Assembly: GCA_011109175.1 (NCBI GenBank)
Contig: RDEW01000007.1
Coordinates: 1,130,295-1,194,294, forward strand
Length of the DNA: 64,000 nt
Source of the DNA: Dicyema japonicum
Lineage: Eukaryota; Dicyemida; Rhombozoa; Dicyemidae
Direction: 5' to 3'
Program-made: the position numbers and the translations under genes
Part shown: one piece after another, positions 35,301-46,949 of the stretch
Layout of the letters: every line of letters starts with the position of its first letter
Numbering within the stretch: position 1 is the first letter of the stretch
Notes under the pieces: model-generated
Databases searched by the model: none
Seen by the model: the letters and a program-made list of their open reading frames with translations, nothing else
What the model was told of the DNA's origin: nothing

Positions 35301-36420
35301 CTTGTGAGTCTACAAATCTTCAGTCCAAATCTGATAGAGATGCGGACAGTATAGTCGTCGAAGGTGGGTCTCGACGGTTCTGACCGGGAAGGCATTGATA
35401 CAAGAGCACTCTATTCGCATCTTCCTGTTACTAGAGAGTCGAGACGGTGTTGGTTTGATTGGTTCAGAAGCCTCCTATAATTATCTTCGCAGGTTTTCCA
35501 TATGAGTTATGAACATATTGTAAACGAACAACATGAACTGTTACTTCAGACCCCCGGAGTACCTATTTGAGTTGGTTGTAGCTATTTAACAAGCGCAGGA
35601 AGAATTTCTCTGGACATAATAATAAGTACTAAATATTTTCAAAATGGTTATAAATGTTTAGATCCACACTTGTTACCGTGGCAAAGTCGTTACCTTTTAA
35701 CATTGATATTTGAATTTTTTATTGTCAAGACCGAATAAAATAAAAATAATCACCAGCGGCTACCCTGACAGCGTGGCTTCTGTTGGTGCAGAAATCCGAT
35801 TCCCTAGACGACTCAAGAATTCCAGCGTCACAGACGCAAGAGAACCACGTACTTTGCCCTTTTTGACCTCTCGGCCTTTTCAACAGAGAGTGGAATAAAC
35901 AAAAAGATCCTCAATTAGGACCACGTACTTTTTCCTTTTTGACCTCTTGGCTTTCTCAGCGGCAGAACAGGCTCCAGAAGCACTCTTGTGTAGGTTGCAA
36001 TGGGTGAATGTTTCGGTGCAGATGACGTCCCAGAGATAGGTTTCCCGGTTTTAAGGGAAGGATGGTTATCCCATCTACTCGTTTCCCGTCACGCCTGCAA
36101 AGACCGACTGGTTCGTGCATAGAAAGATGTTTAGCATGGGATCGCCTAACGAATATTTTCAAGGCCATCTGTCTGGGAGATCTGCCCGCACTCTTCCTGC
36201 AGGAAAGAGGGTGTAGGCAAAAACAGTCAATCTGGTCTCCGTATCGGCATTAATGGGGCACATGTAATTTTAATTCCAGTCGTAGTGAGATCTCAATACG
36301 GACGCATTCATCTTCCAGAAAGGTACTCTAAATTCAACTATGAATGGCGTTGAGCCAGAAACAAGTCGGAGTCAGTGATAAAAAGGTCGACTCCCTCTTG
36401 ATCGCAAATTTTGTTTATTA
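35301..36420 (-). mobile_element. LINE remnants, second nuclease fragment at 35956-36170
   Basis: At 35956-36170 the reverse strand has EPVGLCRRDGKRVDGITILP, another diverged copy of the nuclease end of the same LINE family. The flanks (35301-35950 and 36171-36420) contain short open frames and a stretch near 35740-35850 shared with 12330-12450. Nothing is intact. Confidence 0.55.
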
Positions 36421-36504
36421 GTATAAGACAAAATTCAAATATTAATTGTAGTAGTAGATAATTAGATGTAATTATAAAATATTTAAAATGGTATATATTT
36501 TAAT

Positions 36505-36800
36505 TAAATATATGGCATAGTGGTTAGGTGTCGGGCTTAAGTGGCTTAGGCTACAGGTTCGAATCTCCCTGCTATTCACCTGGTGGAAGGTTCCACGCAT
36601 CTACGATGCAGAAAGGGTTTGACGAGTGACGCCGTCATCAGTGGATACTCACTGCGGAACTGGATTGTCTAGAAAGGACCCACACACAAGAAAAAGAAAA
36701 AAAGAAGTGAAGATCATTCCTTGGTTTACGATTAGTAAAATTAACTGTTCTTTACTTAAATAAAGTGTGTGTCCTGCCTATGCGGAGCTATAAATATCGT
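36505..36800 (+). repeat. tRNA-derived SINE, full-length-looking copy
   Basis: The head at about 36512-36580 carries an A box (TAGTGGTTAGG) and a B box (GGTTCGAATC) at tRNA-like spacing, so RNA polymerase III could transcribe it. The body continues from GGGTTTGACGAGTGACGCC to GTCCTGCCTATGCGGAGC, shared with 18570-18810. The end is AT-rich with TTATTATTATT. The head does not fold into a full tRNA with an acceptor stem that I can confirm, so I call a SINE and not a tRNA gene. Confidence 0.8.
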
Positions 36801-36838
36801 GAAAAGGCTTTATTATTATTTTTAATAAAATAAACAAC

Positions 36839-38640
36839 GTGTTTTTAACAAAAATTAGTTCATTTTGTGGAAATGATAAAAATGCGCCTACGAGGGATTC
36901 AAATCTCAAGAGACATTTATTGAGATTCCATCCAAATATTCTAAATATTGTTGATAAAAAGGATTCAAAAAATGAACAAACATTCAATAGTATTAGTTTT
37001 CCTTTGATGTGTCTCTTAGAAAATACTACATCTCCAAGTCAGCCAGTATTAAATAAGTTTTTTCAATCTGATAAAATTACTATATTCATGGATGCTGAAA
37101 AATTTTAAATGCATCTCATTGAACTTGTTTATGTGAATTGTGTACCTCTCACTTTTTTCGCAACCAGGATTTCTTGGACTTAATGGAGAAATAGCCAAGA
37201 AGTTAGGCATTTCACTAGAGAGACAAATTATACGAAATCTCGTTATTGACGAAGCCATAAAGATAAAAAACAATTTGAAAACTCTCCTCGTTGAAATATT
37301 ATTATATTAAAATGGATTGTACACGACACCAGTAAATTATTTCTCAATAATGCACGATTCTATTCTCCGAATGGCCAAGTTGCTACGAAGACATTAGCAT
37401 TAAAAACACTGCAGCTCACCATGACAGAAATCATCTGAAAAAATTGTTTGAAGGTAATTGAAGATTATGAAATTAAGAAGGAACAGATTTTGTGCCGACA
37501 ATGCTGCGAACATGATAAAATTAATTGCCAAGATAAATGATACAACTCAGAGAGATGTTAAGAAAATCATGATTCTGATGATATATTAGATAACATCACT
37601 GAAGATGCTTCAATGTTATGCCAAATCCAGCACATGCGATGGGCAGTACACACACTACAATTGGCTATTAGAGATGGCTTAAAAATCCTTATATTACAGG
37701 AATAATCAATATATACCGACAAATATCTGTATCAGCACGTACATCAAGATTGATAATATTCTACAACGAAGAGCGGGGAAAGGTGCTATACATGATCAGG
37801 CAACACGCTGGGGAAATACACTATGATTCGTCGATTAATTGAATTAAAGTCTTTTATTGAGGATGTTGACAACCAAAACATTTCATTAACTGAAAATCAA
37901 TGTGAATAACTTTTATAATTGGAATGTTTTATATCTTTTTTTCCAAACTACAAAACGGTTACAGGCGGAAATTTAACAGGTGGATCATTTCTGTGGAATG
38001 GAAAAATTTAATATATACAAATTCCAAAAGAGGAGGATTGATTTCAAAATTAATTACAATTTCAATGAAAAAAAACGAAGCTCAATTGCTAAACAATGAC
38101 ATCCTGTTGGCTTCTGTCTATGTTGATCCAAGGAACAGAGTGCTCTTAACGGATGAACAGGTAAATATAACGAAAAAGGGATTATTTTACCTTGAACTAA
38201 AAATCAAGAGACTGGAATCACAAAACATGTGAGGATACATATTCATATAATATTGACATTCAAATTGAACCCAGTTCCTCATTGTCGAATGACGATTTCG
38301 AAAATTATTTGAACAAAATTGAAAGTGCAAAACGAATTAAAACCAGCCACTTAAGATTTGAATTCAAAATTGAAACTTTTAAAACAAGAGTTCGATTCCG
38401 CAGCTGATGTGATACTTCAATACGATCGTTTTTGTCAAATACCACTTCATGATCTTATTGAGTATTACCCTGAAGCTATCAAAAAATCAGCTATGATATC
38501 TCTTGCTCTACCTCCTACACAAGTCAGCGTAGAATAGCTGTTTTCTAGGGTATAATTTTCAAATCAGACCTTTGAGCTTCTATGAAGGAAGACCTGGTCG
38601 AAGCTATATTATTTCTAAAAAATAATAGTTAAATTTTCTT
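36839..38640 (+). mobile_element. Decayed hAT-family DNA transposon
   Basis: Forward fragments include a BED-finger-like start (SSFCGNDKNAPTRDSNLKRH, LRFHPN), a middle part in several frames, and the hAT dimerisation end (AMISLALPPTQVSVE, a stop, then LFSRV and further on KEDLVEAILFLKNN-like residues near 38590-38625). Stops and shifts are frequent and the inverted repeats are not evident. It is a fossil transposase of the hAT superfamily. Confidence 0.75.
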
Positions 38641-38949
38641 TTCTAAATGTTTTTTTTGTTATTCTTTTTTTATAACGTCTGAATTTTTTTATATAATAAC
38701 AGGAGTCGAAGAAATAATATTTGAGAAGTCGGAGTCGTGCTATATTTTACCGACTCCACAGCCCTGCTAGAAAGCATATAATCCTTGAAGAGCCCCAGGA
38801 AAAGAAAATGATCTTTTACGTGGCTGATTTGTTATTAATGTTTTTGTTTATATTTTAGAATAAAATACTATTGATCTTAAAAAATTAAAATGAAGTTATA
38901 TTATTATAATAAATGATGTAAAAATTACAATTTTTAAATTTCAAGTCAG

Positions 38950-41490
38950 ATGGGGCGTCATTTGTTTTTCGAATCATTGGAAGATTTAATTTTTAAAGGG
39001 ACATCAAACTCAGTAGATTTGATTAAATAAACCACAGGAAGAATTGGAGTCTAAAATTCTTATCCAGCAGAACAGTAAGCTAGTTCAAGCTCTCAAACTT
39101 TCAAAACAGCAAGTAAATGAGCTGACTAGGAAAATCAGCGCCTTTGAGGAGAGAAGGGACGCTGATGACGCCCTCCTAGCCCTTATCAACAGGAATTGGA
39201 ATCAACTGAACTTGGAGTTGAAGAATATGATTTACAACCACCTTGGTGAGGTTCCAATGGAGGTAGAAAACGGTTGTAAGTCTAATTCTCAATTCTAGAA
39301 AGGCTAACTGAGTCGCTACAAGACTTTCAGTTGAAACTGTCAGGAATGGAAACTGGGAAATTGGACACTGATCTAAATGAGAGGATCGCTCAGTCTAAAA
39401 TGTTGACTAATCACATTATTTCAGCATTTTCCAAGTTTTTTTCATTGTTTTACATTAGAATTAAGGAGAACAACGAAAAACTGATCTCATTCCTTAAGGA
39501 TGTGAAGATTGACCCAGAATATCCTAAGTCTGAGAACCCAACTGACCTTGTGGCAGAGTTAACCGCCGTAAATTGCAGCCTAAATGACAGGCTCTGCACT
39601 TTGGAGAGCACAAACAGTGATCTGATGTACAAACTAAACGAAATGACTGACAAGTGTGTGAGTGTGACCAACTCTATTGCTGTAATGAAGAGAAAAATCG
39701 ATGAATTGAACTACAATCTGACCCAAGAGAGAATATACTCCGTAAAACTAGAATTCAACCTCCAACAGGCGCAGGAGGAGGCAGAAAGGGTGTCCACACA
39801 TAAGGAGGAGAAAAAAGAGGACGGGGAGATTCAAAAGAGCAGTTCTGATAATGAAAATATCGATATCCTCCAGCAGGAACTTAATCAAGTTAAATCACAG
39901 TCCTCAGCTCGACTTATCGAGTTGGAGCAGATGATGAAGGAAAACGAACGGTTGTCCCTCGAATGTGGGCAGAAGGAAATAAAAAATGAGACCGCTGACA
40001 CGTCGATTGAGGTGGCGAAACTAAAAAGACAGTTCGCCAACGCAATAAACGATATCAATCGACTCAAAACTCGCTTGGAAGAGGTCAACGAGGAAAAATT
40101 TATGCTGAAATTCAGTCAAAACCAACTCTCTGAGGACATGAAGGTGATGTGTGGCCTAATTTGGCAGACTCAGGGGAATATCCTTGAGAAGGGGGCCAAG
40201 AAAGAGATTGAACGGTTGGACCGACTGCTTCTGCTTAAGGAGAGAGATTACGAAAGTTTGCGACTGGAGAATGCTCAGTTGGTAATAATCAGCGAGAATA
40301 CGAGTTTATAGTGTTGTTTATGAAAGATGAGATCCATAGGGAGATGAGACATCTTATAAACAGTCTTCAGTCTTATAACAAACAACTAAAGGACGAAAAT
40401 GTCAAATATCTCACGAAAATTAACGAAACTATAACTCAGAATCCAGTCACATTGGAAAGTCACACCTCTATTGACAAGTTGACTGATTTGGAGGTGGTCT
40501 TACTGCTGATTTGTAGTTGGACGAACTTGCATTGCAGTCTGGTCAGTCAGAGCTAACAGTAGACTGAAGGCAGCTTATAGAACTGAGGAGGAGTTGAATA
40601 GGCGCATAAACGAGATGAGAGTCTATATTGAGGATCAGAAACGGAAATTACAATGGCACAAACAACAGGAGGAGACTCTGATGCAGGAAATGGACGTTAC
40701 TGGGGAGGCGTTGGAAGATATGCAGGAAAGGAACAGAAAACTGCTCGATCAACTCTCTACGAAGGAACAGGCGTATATCACGCTGCTCTCGGAGGTGGTT
40801 TGGGTGATGACTGGCAGAGAATAAAGGATAAGCATGTGATTGAGCAAATGAATGAGGAGAAGAGGTCATATAAGGAGCACGAGGCCGTGATGCAGCAAGA
40901 GATTGAGAATATTGGTAGAATAAACTCCAATCTGAAAGAGAGGGAGCACTCACTGAACAAAATAATAAGTAATTTGGAGAACGAGGAGAATTAAGGAGGA
41001 GAAGATAGAGAATGTGAACAGACGGTACAACCAGATCCTACAAAAGTGCGATGAGTTTAAAATAATATCCGACTCGCATTAAAACCAGCTTAAGGAAGCA
41101 CAACAATTGCTCGCGGAGAAGGGTAGTACGATAAGAAACGATGCCTTCCAAATTAGAAGACTTGAGGTGGTGATTTGTGAAACTTGTAGGAGGATGTCGG
41201 TAATTTGAGAGGACAGCTGGATAGGATCTCTAAGCTACGAGGAATGGATACCAATGACACGACATTAATGGACGAAATAAAGGAACTCAAGGTTGTTATG
41301 GTTATTATGGTAGGACCGATTGTTGTGTCCGTGTTGTCACGTGCATAAGAAGAACGCAGTGCTAACAAACTGTTTCCACGTGTTCTGTTTGGAATGTCTT
41401 ACCCATTTGTATCACATTAGAAAGAGAAAGTGTCCAAAGTGCAATTCAAGTTTTGATATTAATGAATTTAAACGTCTTTGGTTTGACTGA
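38950..41490 (+). CDS. bre1: Bre1/RNF20-RNF40 E3 ubiquitin ligase, with frame breaks
   Basis: Nine exons and eight introns of 22-26 nt encode the ligase that monoubiquitinates histone H2B during transcription. The N-terminus SNSEELESKILIQQNSKL and ALLALINRNWNQ match RNF20. A long coiled coil follows, and the C-terminal RING is intact (CPCCHVHKKNAVLTNCFHVF, CLEC, then CPKCN and the family end FKRLWFD). A 24-nt in-frame intron sits at about 39438-39461; unspliced it would add FFSLFYIR to the coil. One base is missing near 40564 and the frame slips again near 40991. A TAA follows CAT at 41080-41082. The RING and flanks look selected, so these may be sequence errors, but real damage cannot be excluded. 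Confidence 0.88.
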
Positions 41491-41968
41491 TTTGTTGTCT
41501 TTGAATATAATTGTAATATATTTGGTTATATCCATCAATTATTGCTTATCACTAGACTTAATGGTAATGGGAGAAAATAATACTATTTATATGCTAATAG
41601 GGTAAGTCCATTTGTTTTACTGATCTGTTTATTGTTTGCTTAAATACCAAGGCAGATATAAAGAATATCAGGGAAAATCTTTGGTTTTTTGGATAAAGGC
41701 ATATAATAGGTTATCCTTCAATATTATTTAACTTACAGAAACCCGTTAGAAAATTGTTTTTGTGGCACAGATTTATCCACTCATCAACAGTTTCTCTCAT
41801 GATTATTTCCTTTACATTCATAAAAGCTTTCTTAGAGTTTTTACCTTGTATTTTGGAAAAAAACAATTGAATTTGGAAAAGTAAATAACCTTGCATTTTG
41901 GAAAAAACAATGCATTTTAGATTTAAAGTGCTTAGAAACCTACGTGGTCACATTCTAGAACCCTAGTT
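41491..41968. other. Spacer downstream of Bre1
   Basis: AT-rich sequence with no gene. A short duplicated phrase (CTTGTATTTTGGAAAA at about 41846 and CTTGCATTTTGGAAAA at about 41891) lies near the start of the next LINE fragment. Confidence 0.4.
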
Positions 41969-42831
41969 ATGAAAACCATATTAGACAATGTAAAAGACGA
42001 AGCTCGTCGCGAATGGTGTGAAACTGGTTTGGATATACCGAACGATCCTTCGAGGCAACGTGACTGGGATGATATCTACTCCAAGAATATCTTCGACGTG
42101 CTAAAGTCTGAGGCCAACCAGCATCGTCTTGCATGCCTCGTGTCCGCCGCCAACCATGGGAGCGGAACGTGGCTGGTTCCACTCCCGTGTTCCTCCCTGG
42201 GGACCCTTTTGGACAATGACTGTATTCGGATTGGGATCGCACAACGCCTGGTAGTTTATATTTGCGTCGAACACCAATGTCGTTGTGGAGGGATCATCGA
42301 TGCCAAAGGACTGCATCCGCTCTCGTGCAAAAGGAGTGCAAGCAGGCACCCCGCCATGCTGCTATGAACAACATTGTCATGCGAGCTCTTGAAGCGGCAG
42401 GCTTCCCGGAAGTACTGGAGCCTGTGGGATTGGACCGCGGAGATGGGAAAAGACCGGATGGGTTAACTATCTTTCCGTTTACCGATGGAAAATCGCTCGT
42501 ATGGGACTGCACTGTTGTGGATTTTTTCTTGAACTCGATGATACTTAGCTCGGCGCAGTCTGATGGATCGGCAACCGATCTGGCCGAGAAAATCAATATT
42601 AAAAAATATGGCGAAATTGGAGACCGCTACCATTTTGCACCGGTAGCAATCGAGACGTCTGGTGCGGCCGGAAGTATTACATCCTCTTTCCTAAAGGAAA
42701 TCGGGGGGAAATTGGCCCACCGCAAGAAAGACGTGCTGGAAGCGGTCTGGCTGAGGCAACGGAATGGTATCGCAGTTGTCCGCGGAAGCGCTTACTCAGT
42801 GATGTCAGCAGCCGCTCTCCCCAATAGTTAA
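41969..42831 (+). mobile_element. LINE C-terminal segment with restriction-like endonuclease
   Basis: Two overlapping forward frames join through a single-base shift near 42330-42360. The first (ANQHRLACLVSAANHGSGTW) ends in a CCHC-like finger (CRCGGIIDAKGLHPLSC then H). The second holds the nuclease (LDRGDGKRPDGLTIFPF, then LVWDCTVVDFF, with RPDG, D and D/E positions of the PD-(D/E)XK fold) and IGDRYHFAPVAIETSGAAGS. This arrangement is typical of early-branching LINEs that use a restriction-like instead of an apurinic endonuclease. The reverse transcriptase part is missing, as after 5' truncation. It is the best preserved copy of this family here. Confidence 0.8.
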
Positions 42832-42986
42832 TAAATAATATTTTATTGTTAATAAATTTTTCACATTTAAAAAAATGTAAAAGTTTGATTTACCACGAGA
42901 AAATATTGCTAAAAAACAATAAAAATAAAAACTCATAAATTCCAAAAACATACAAAATAGTAATTTTAAATACAAGGAAATATGAT

Positions 42987-45153
42987 TCAAAGAAGTCTCC
43001 CTCTGCACTTACTACTCCCACATTTACACATAATTATCTTCCCAGGTACACTACCAACTCTATAATTATAATCCCAAGTGAGTTCAGTACCCGCAATCAA
43101 TGTCCTACAATCACAACAATCGCATACCGTTTAGTGAAATAAGCAATATAAGGAAATCGCAAATCATGAGAATCAATGAAAATGCTCTGAATGAACAGGT
43201 TCGGGGAACAACTGTGCTACAAAATAACACAAACTACTACATTAGTGAATCTCCCCAAATTCCCGGTTACTTTCGAATCAACCAAATAGACCATGTTGTC
43301 CCTACCGAAAAACGACCGAAACGGTACATATGAAGTGTTCAGTGAGTTAGAGTTCCTCTGTTTCTTAGAGGGTCTCGGAGTCCCACTAAAATGTAGTCAA
43401 AAATCTCAACAGCTCAGAGGAATCAACACTTTCATTCTCAATAGCCGAGTCCTCAGACAAGATAAGTCCCTTGTCTTCCTCACAACGTTCGATAAAGTCA
43501 AGTTCAGCAAATACTCGTCCCCAAATTTGATCCCATCCTTGGTGGCCTGTCGGTCACTCAGAAGCATTCCGTTATACATGCACACAAAACTGTTGGCCGG
43601 GATGTCCTCGAGGCACCTCAGTCCCCATCCCCTACCAATAGGGATAAAAACTCACTTTTCTGGGGTATTAAATACCTGTAAATGCCATTTTAGTCCATTT
43701 TGACCCACTCGATTTCTGCAGTTGACTGAACACTGGCACTTTCCGTTGCACTCAAATATCCTATCGGTATCTAACCCAACCAACCCGGTGGTCACACTCT
43801 TCCCTGACTTTAGCATTCTGTTTGAATAGCTCACGTTAGTCTGTGCCGAGTCATTTGTCAGCCTTCTGCAGGCACATGTGTCAGAAATCTGCGATTATAC
43901 GGGAAACTACGCATTCATCAGTACAGTCACAACAAATCAGGAAACCCTGATCAGTTTCCACATTGACCTCCTTAGAGGATCTCCGGGAAACTAGATACTC
44001 CACGTAATCTGGCAGTTTATTGTCCAGAGAATTTACACAACTAACGGGAATAGGTTCCTTCCCCAACGATAAGTCATCGAGGAACACTTTAACCTACAAA
44101 ATAAGGAAAAAACGACATTTGCAGGTTCAAAACGACGACTTGGGCGGACATTAACGTCCATAGTGAACATATCTATGACCAAATCACTCAATGTGATCAG
44201 CAAATACTCATCAATCTCCTCCAAAGTAAAAAACTTCTTCCACAGGGGGATGTGTACTCGATTTGGAATCCGGAGAATATAATTATTCGTCTTCTGGCCC
44301 ACCCACATACCAGGGGATATAACAAGTAGTTCATATTCTCCCTTCCCACGTGGGATAACGATCTGACATTTTTCTGACAAGAAGGATTGCATATGTGGGG
44401 GACTTGCAATCAGCACAAGTGGATACCATACTCCATTGGTTTTACTAAGAACTGATTAGCAGGAATAGAGGGATTCAAGTAACGAAAAGTTCCTCCAACA
44501 GGTTTTTGTTTCCAAGAGGAACTGGATTTGGCCTCAAGGATAACTTGAGGACGAATATAAGTTGAATAACGGTGGAACCATTGATCTGTGTGGGCACTGA
44601 CAAGAACAAGAGAACAGTCCACTTTGATTACCTTTCCATTTACCCTAAGAGTAAGTAAAGTCCCAACCATTCCATTTGACTAACCATGAGGACCTCATCC
44701 CCTTCGCAGTAATTACCCCCACATTGACCCTCTATATTGTTTCTAATTCCAGTTATTCCTATTCTGCTAACCAAGCTACGAAAATCCAAGGGATCTAAAG
44801 TCTACAAACTGACTTACTTTGTTCAAAAACCGAAAAAACTTGTTCAAAGTATAAATACAGCAATTTATCATTTTGAAGTTGTATCAAGTACCTCCACTTG
44901 TTCGTATCACTGGGAGGCTCCAGTACAAATCCACGTGTCAAGGATCCATCTGAGACTACGACCACTTGACTGCCTTCATGCAATGTTCTCGTAAGGTCAA
45001 CCAAAGCCACGTGGTCTCCGTAAAGAAGATGAAATTCCACCTTTGACCTCTGAATAAAAAAAGCAGTCGAGTTTTCACACTTAAACGTTTCTATAACGAT
45101 GCCGGGGATTTATTGGTCTTCCTGAAGGGAGAAAAACACCTTCGAGTACTCAT
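42987..45153 (-). CDS. setdb1: SETDB1-type H3K9 methyltransferase
   Basis: Ten or so exons carry introns at 44795-44817, 44403-44426, 44094-44116, 43889-43910, 43632-43655, 43386-43410, 43217-43240 and 43105-43127 (22-25 nt). Order is Tudor ([20 protein letters not shown], then [15 protein letters not shown]), MBD ([13 protein letters not shown]), pre-SET ([34 protein letters not shown]) and a split SET domain ([43 protein letters not shown]). It ends in post-[16 protein letters not shown] at 42987. Catalytic NHSCSPN and the last tyrosines are intact. The insert splitting SET is about 50 residues, against several hundred in vertebrates. Frame breaks by one base occur at A/T runs near 44228-44233, 43509-43511, 44662-44667 and probably 45056-45062. 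The start at 45153 is tentative. Confidence 0.92.
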
Positions 45154-45700
45154 GCAATCCCCGTGAATAATATTCAAGTGAAATTATTTGGATTAACTGC
45201 TATTATTAATTTATTATAAACGGTCAGATTGCAGGAAAATATGATATCAGTGTTGGAGATATTGATAAAGAAGTGGAGATTTCCTTGAAATTATGAGAAA
45301 ATTACTTGAAAAACTGCAAGAATTTAAAATATTCACGATTTTTCTAAAAATTTTAAAAATTATGACTTTAATGAAAGATTTGTTAGCAGTTTTTTCAAGT
45401 GATCGGTATAACGAGTTTCCATATCCAAGCATGAGTTGAGAATGATGTCAATTTTGTGTTCATATTTGTCTATCTGCATGAGTGAGTCATTTTCCTTAAA
45501 TTTTGTGTCAATTTGAGTATTAATAAAAGTTTGAATCTCATCCTATAATACTTATGCACATCAAACTATCATAGCGAAATTTTAAATAATTTTAAAATTA
45601 ATTATTACATTTTATTGAAATTTAAATTTACTGTCCTGATACCGGTGACAAGGTCTCCTTCAATTCTTGGGCTAATGTTCTTCAGGCTATTGTAACTTTA
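45154..45700. other. Spacer upstream of SETDB1
   Basis: AT-rich sequence with no recognised gene; it should contain the SETDB1 promoter on the reverse strand. I see no clear element. Confidence 0.4.
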
Positions 45701-46940
45701 ACTCACAAAATTGGTCGAGCTGAAATTATGTCATGTCTATCTCATTACAGACTTCTTCCAAATGGAGTACCCCAAGGTTCTGTTTATCACCCACCTTATT
45801 CAACTTACACCTAAGCGACATTCAATCAATTCCAAGACACTTCTACTATTGTATGCGGATGACATGATTGTTGCCTCTAAAAATATAGACGTTAAAAAAG
45901 CAACGAAAAATGTTCAGAACCACTTGAACACTCTTGAAGAGTGGCTTGGAGCAAACCACATATCCCCTCTCCATCGAAATCCACCGTCACTGTATTCACG
46001 TTCAACCGCCGCCAACTAAATTTTCAACCAATTTTAACAATTCGTGGACAACCACTCACCGTTACGAAACATCCCAAAATACTTGGAGTTATTTATGACT
46101 AACTACTAACTTTCTCTAAACATGTGGAGGAACAATGTACAAAGGCCTCTCACAAGATCAACATACTTAAAGATGTGTCAGGTCATTCCTTTGGCGAAAG
46201 CAAAGAAGCCCTAGCCATCATATATTAACAATTCATTCGAACAACTATTACCTATGCAAGCCCTTGCTGTCAACCTCTGCCTCTCTTACTTCTATTGACA
46301 AACTACAAAAAGTAGAAAACATCGCGCTCAGGATAATTACTGGATGTCTCAGATCAACTCCTGTCGATCATCTACATTGGGAGTCAAAGATCCTTCCAAT
46401 TGGAGACCATCTGGAAATGAGAGCCCTGCAGTTCCTCTTCCAAGCCTACAGTCTAGAACATCCCTGCCATACCCTATGCAAGCCGCAAAACAAAAGGAAA
46501 ATTATTATGACAACCAGTGACCTGTCTCGGATGTTATCATCCATTCCTTCCATCTCCAATGACAGGAGTCGTCTTAAACAGATACACGATTTTGTTTCTA
46601 CGAAGAGCATCCGAAGACTCGGAGACAATAAAATATTACAGCGACCCCCTCCTCCAATAGACCAATCAGAATCCTCTCTTTCAAGGGACGTGCGAGTAAA
46701 CCTGGCTCGTCTACGATGTGGGCACCACCCATATCTACCAGCTTATGATGTACTCTGCCTCTTTTGCAACCTCCACGTGCTGACAACAAATCACCTATTT
46801 CAATGTCATGAATTGGCACAACGTTTTTCCACAATGCCGGAACTGATCGATCTATGGGAGCGACCAACATCTGCTGCGTACTACTTAATTGCTGCTGGCC
46901 TCCTACAAGTTAATGAGGCTGGGGTTACTTAACTAACTAA
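45700..46940 (+). mobile_element. Non-LTR retrotransposon RT, copy with 3' end
   Basis: Forward pieces include RLLPNGVPQGS (45740 region), LLLYADDMIVASKNIDVKKA (RT catalytic box), a 222-codon frame at 46264-46932 (VENIALRIITGCLRSTPVDH, LRCGHHPYLPAYDVLCLFCN, LTTNHLFQCHELAQ) and the terminal GGGGTTACTTAACTAACTAA. The long C-terminal frame with an unusual cysteine/histidine finger is almost unbroken, but the polymerase part is shifted and stopped. This is the reference for the 3' ends at 15160-15530 and 19832-19935. Confidence 0.8.
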
Positions 46941-46949
46941 CTTTAACTC

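Noticed and set aside
36512-36580. A tRNA gene with A and B boxes
   Set aside because: The boxes are there, but I cannot confirm the acceptor stem, and the sequence continues into a body shared with other copies. A tRNA-derived SINE explains it better.
43100-43140. A 40-nt or longer intron in the SETDB1 Tudor region near 44625-44690
   Set aside because: The only GT-AG pair there gives the wrong phase. A missing base near 44662-44667 restores [17 protein letters not shown] directly.
43293-43703. A 136-codon forward frame
   Set aside because: It is the antisense shadow of the SETDB1 SET-domain exons.
42987-45153. SETDB1 as a processed or dead pseudogene
   Set aside because: It has introns, and all domain signatures are kept. 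The breaks are single-base losses of the same type seen in many other genes.
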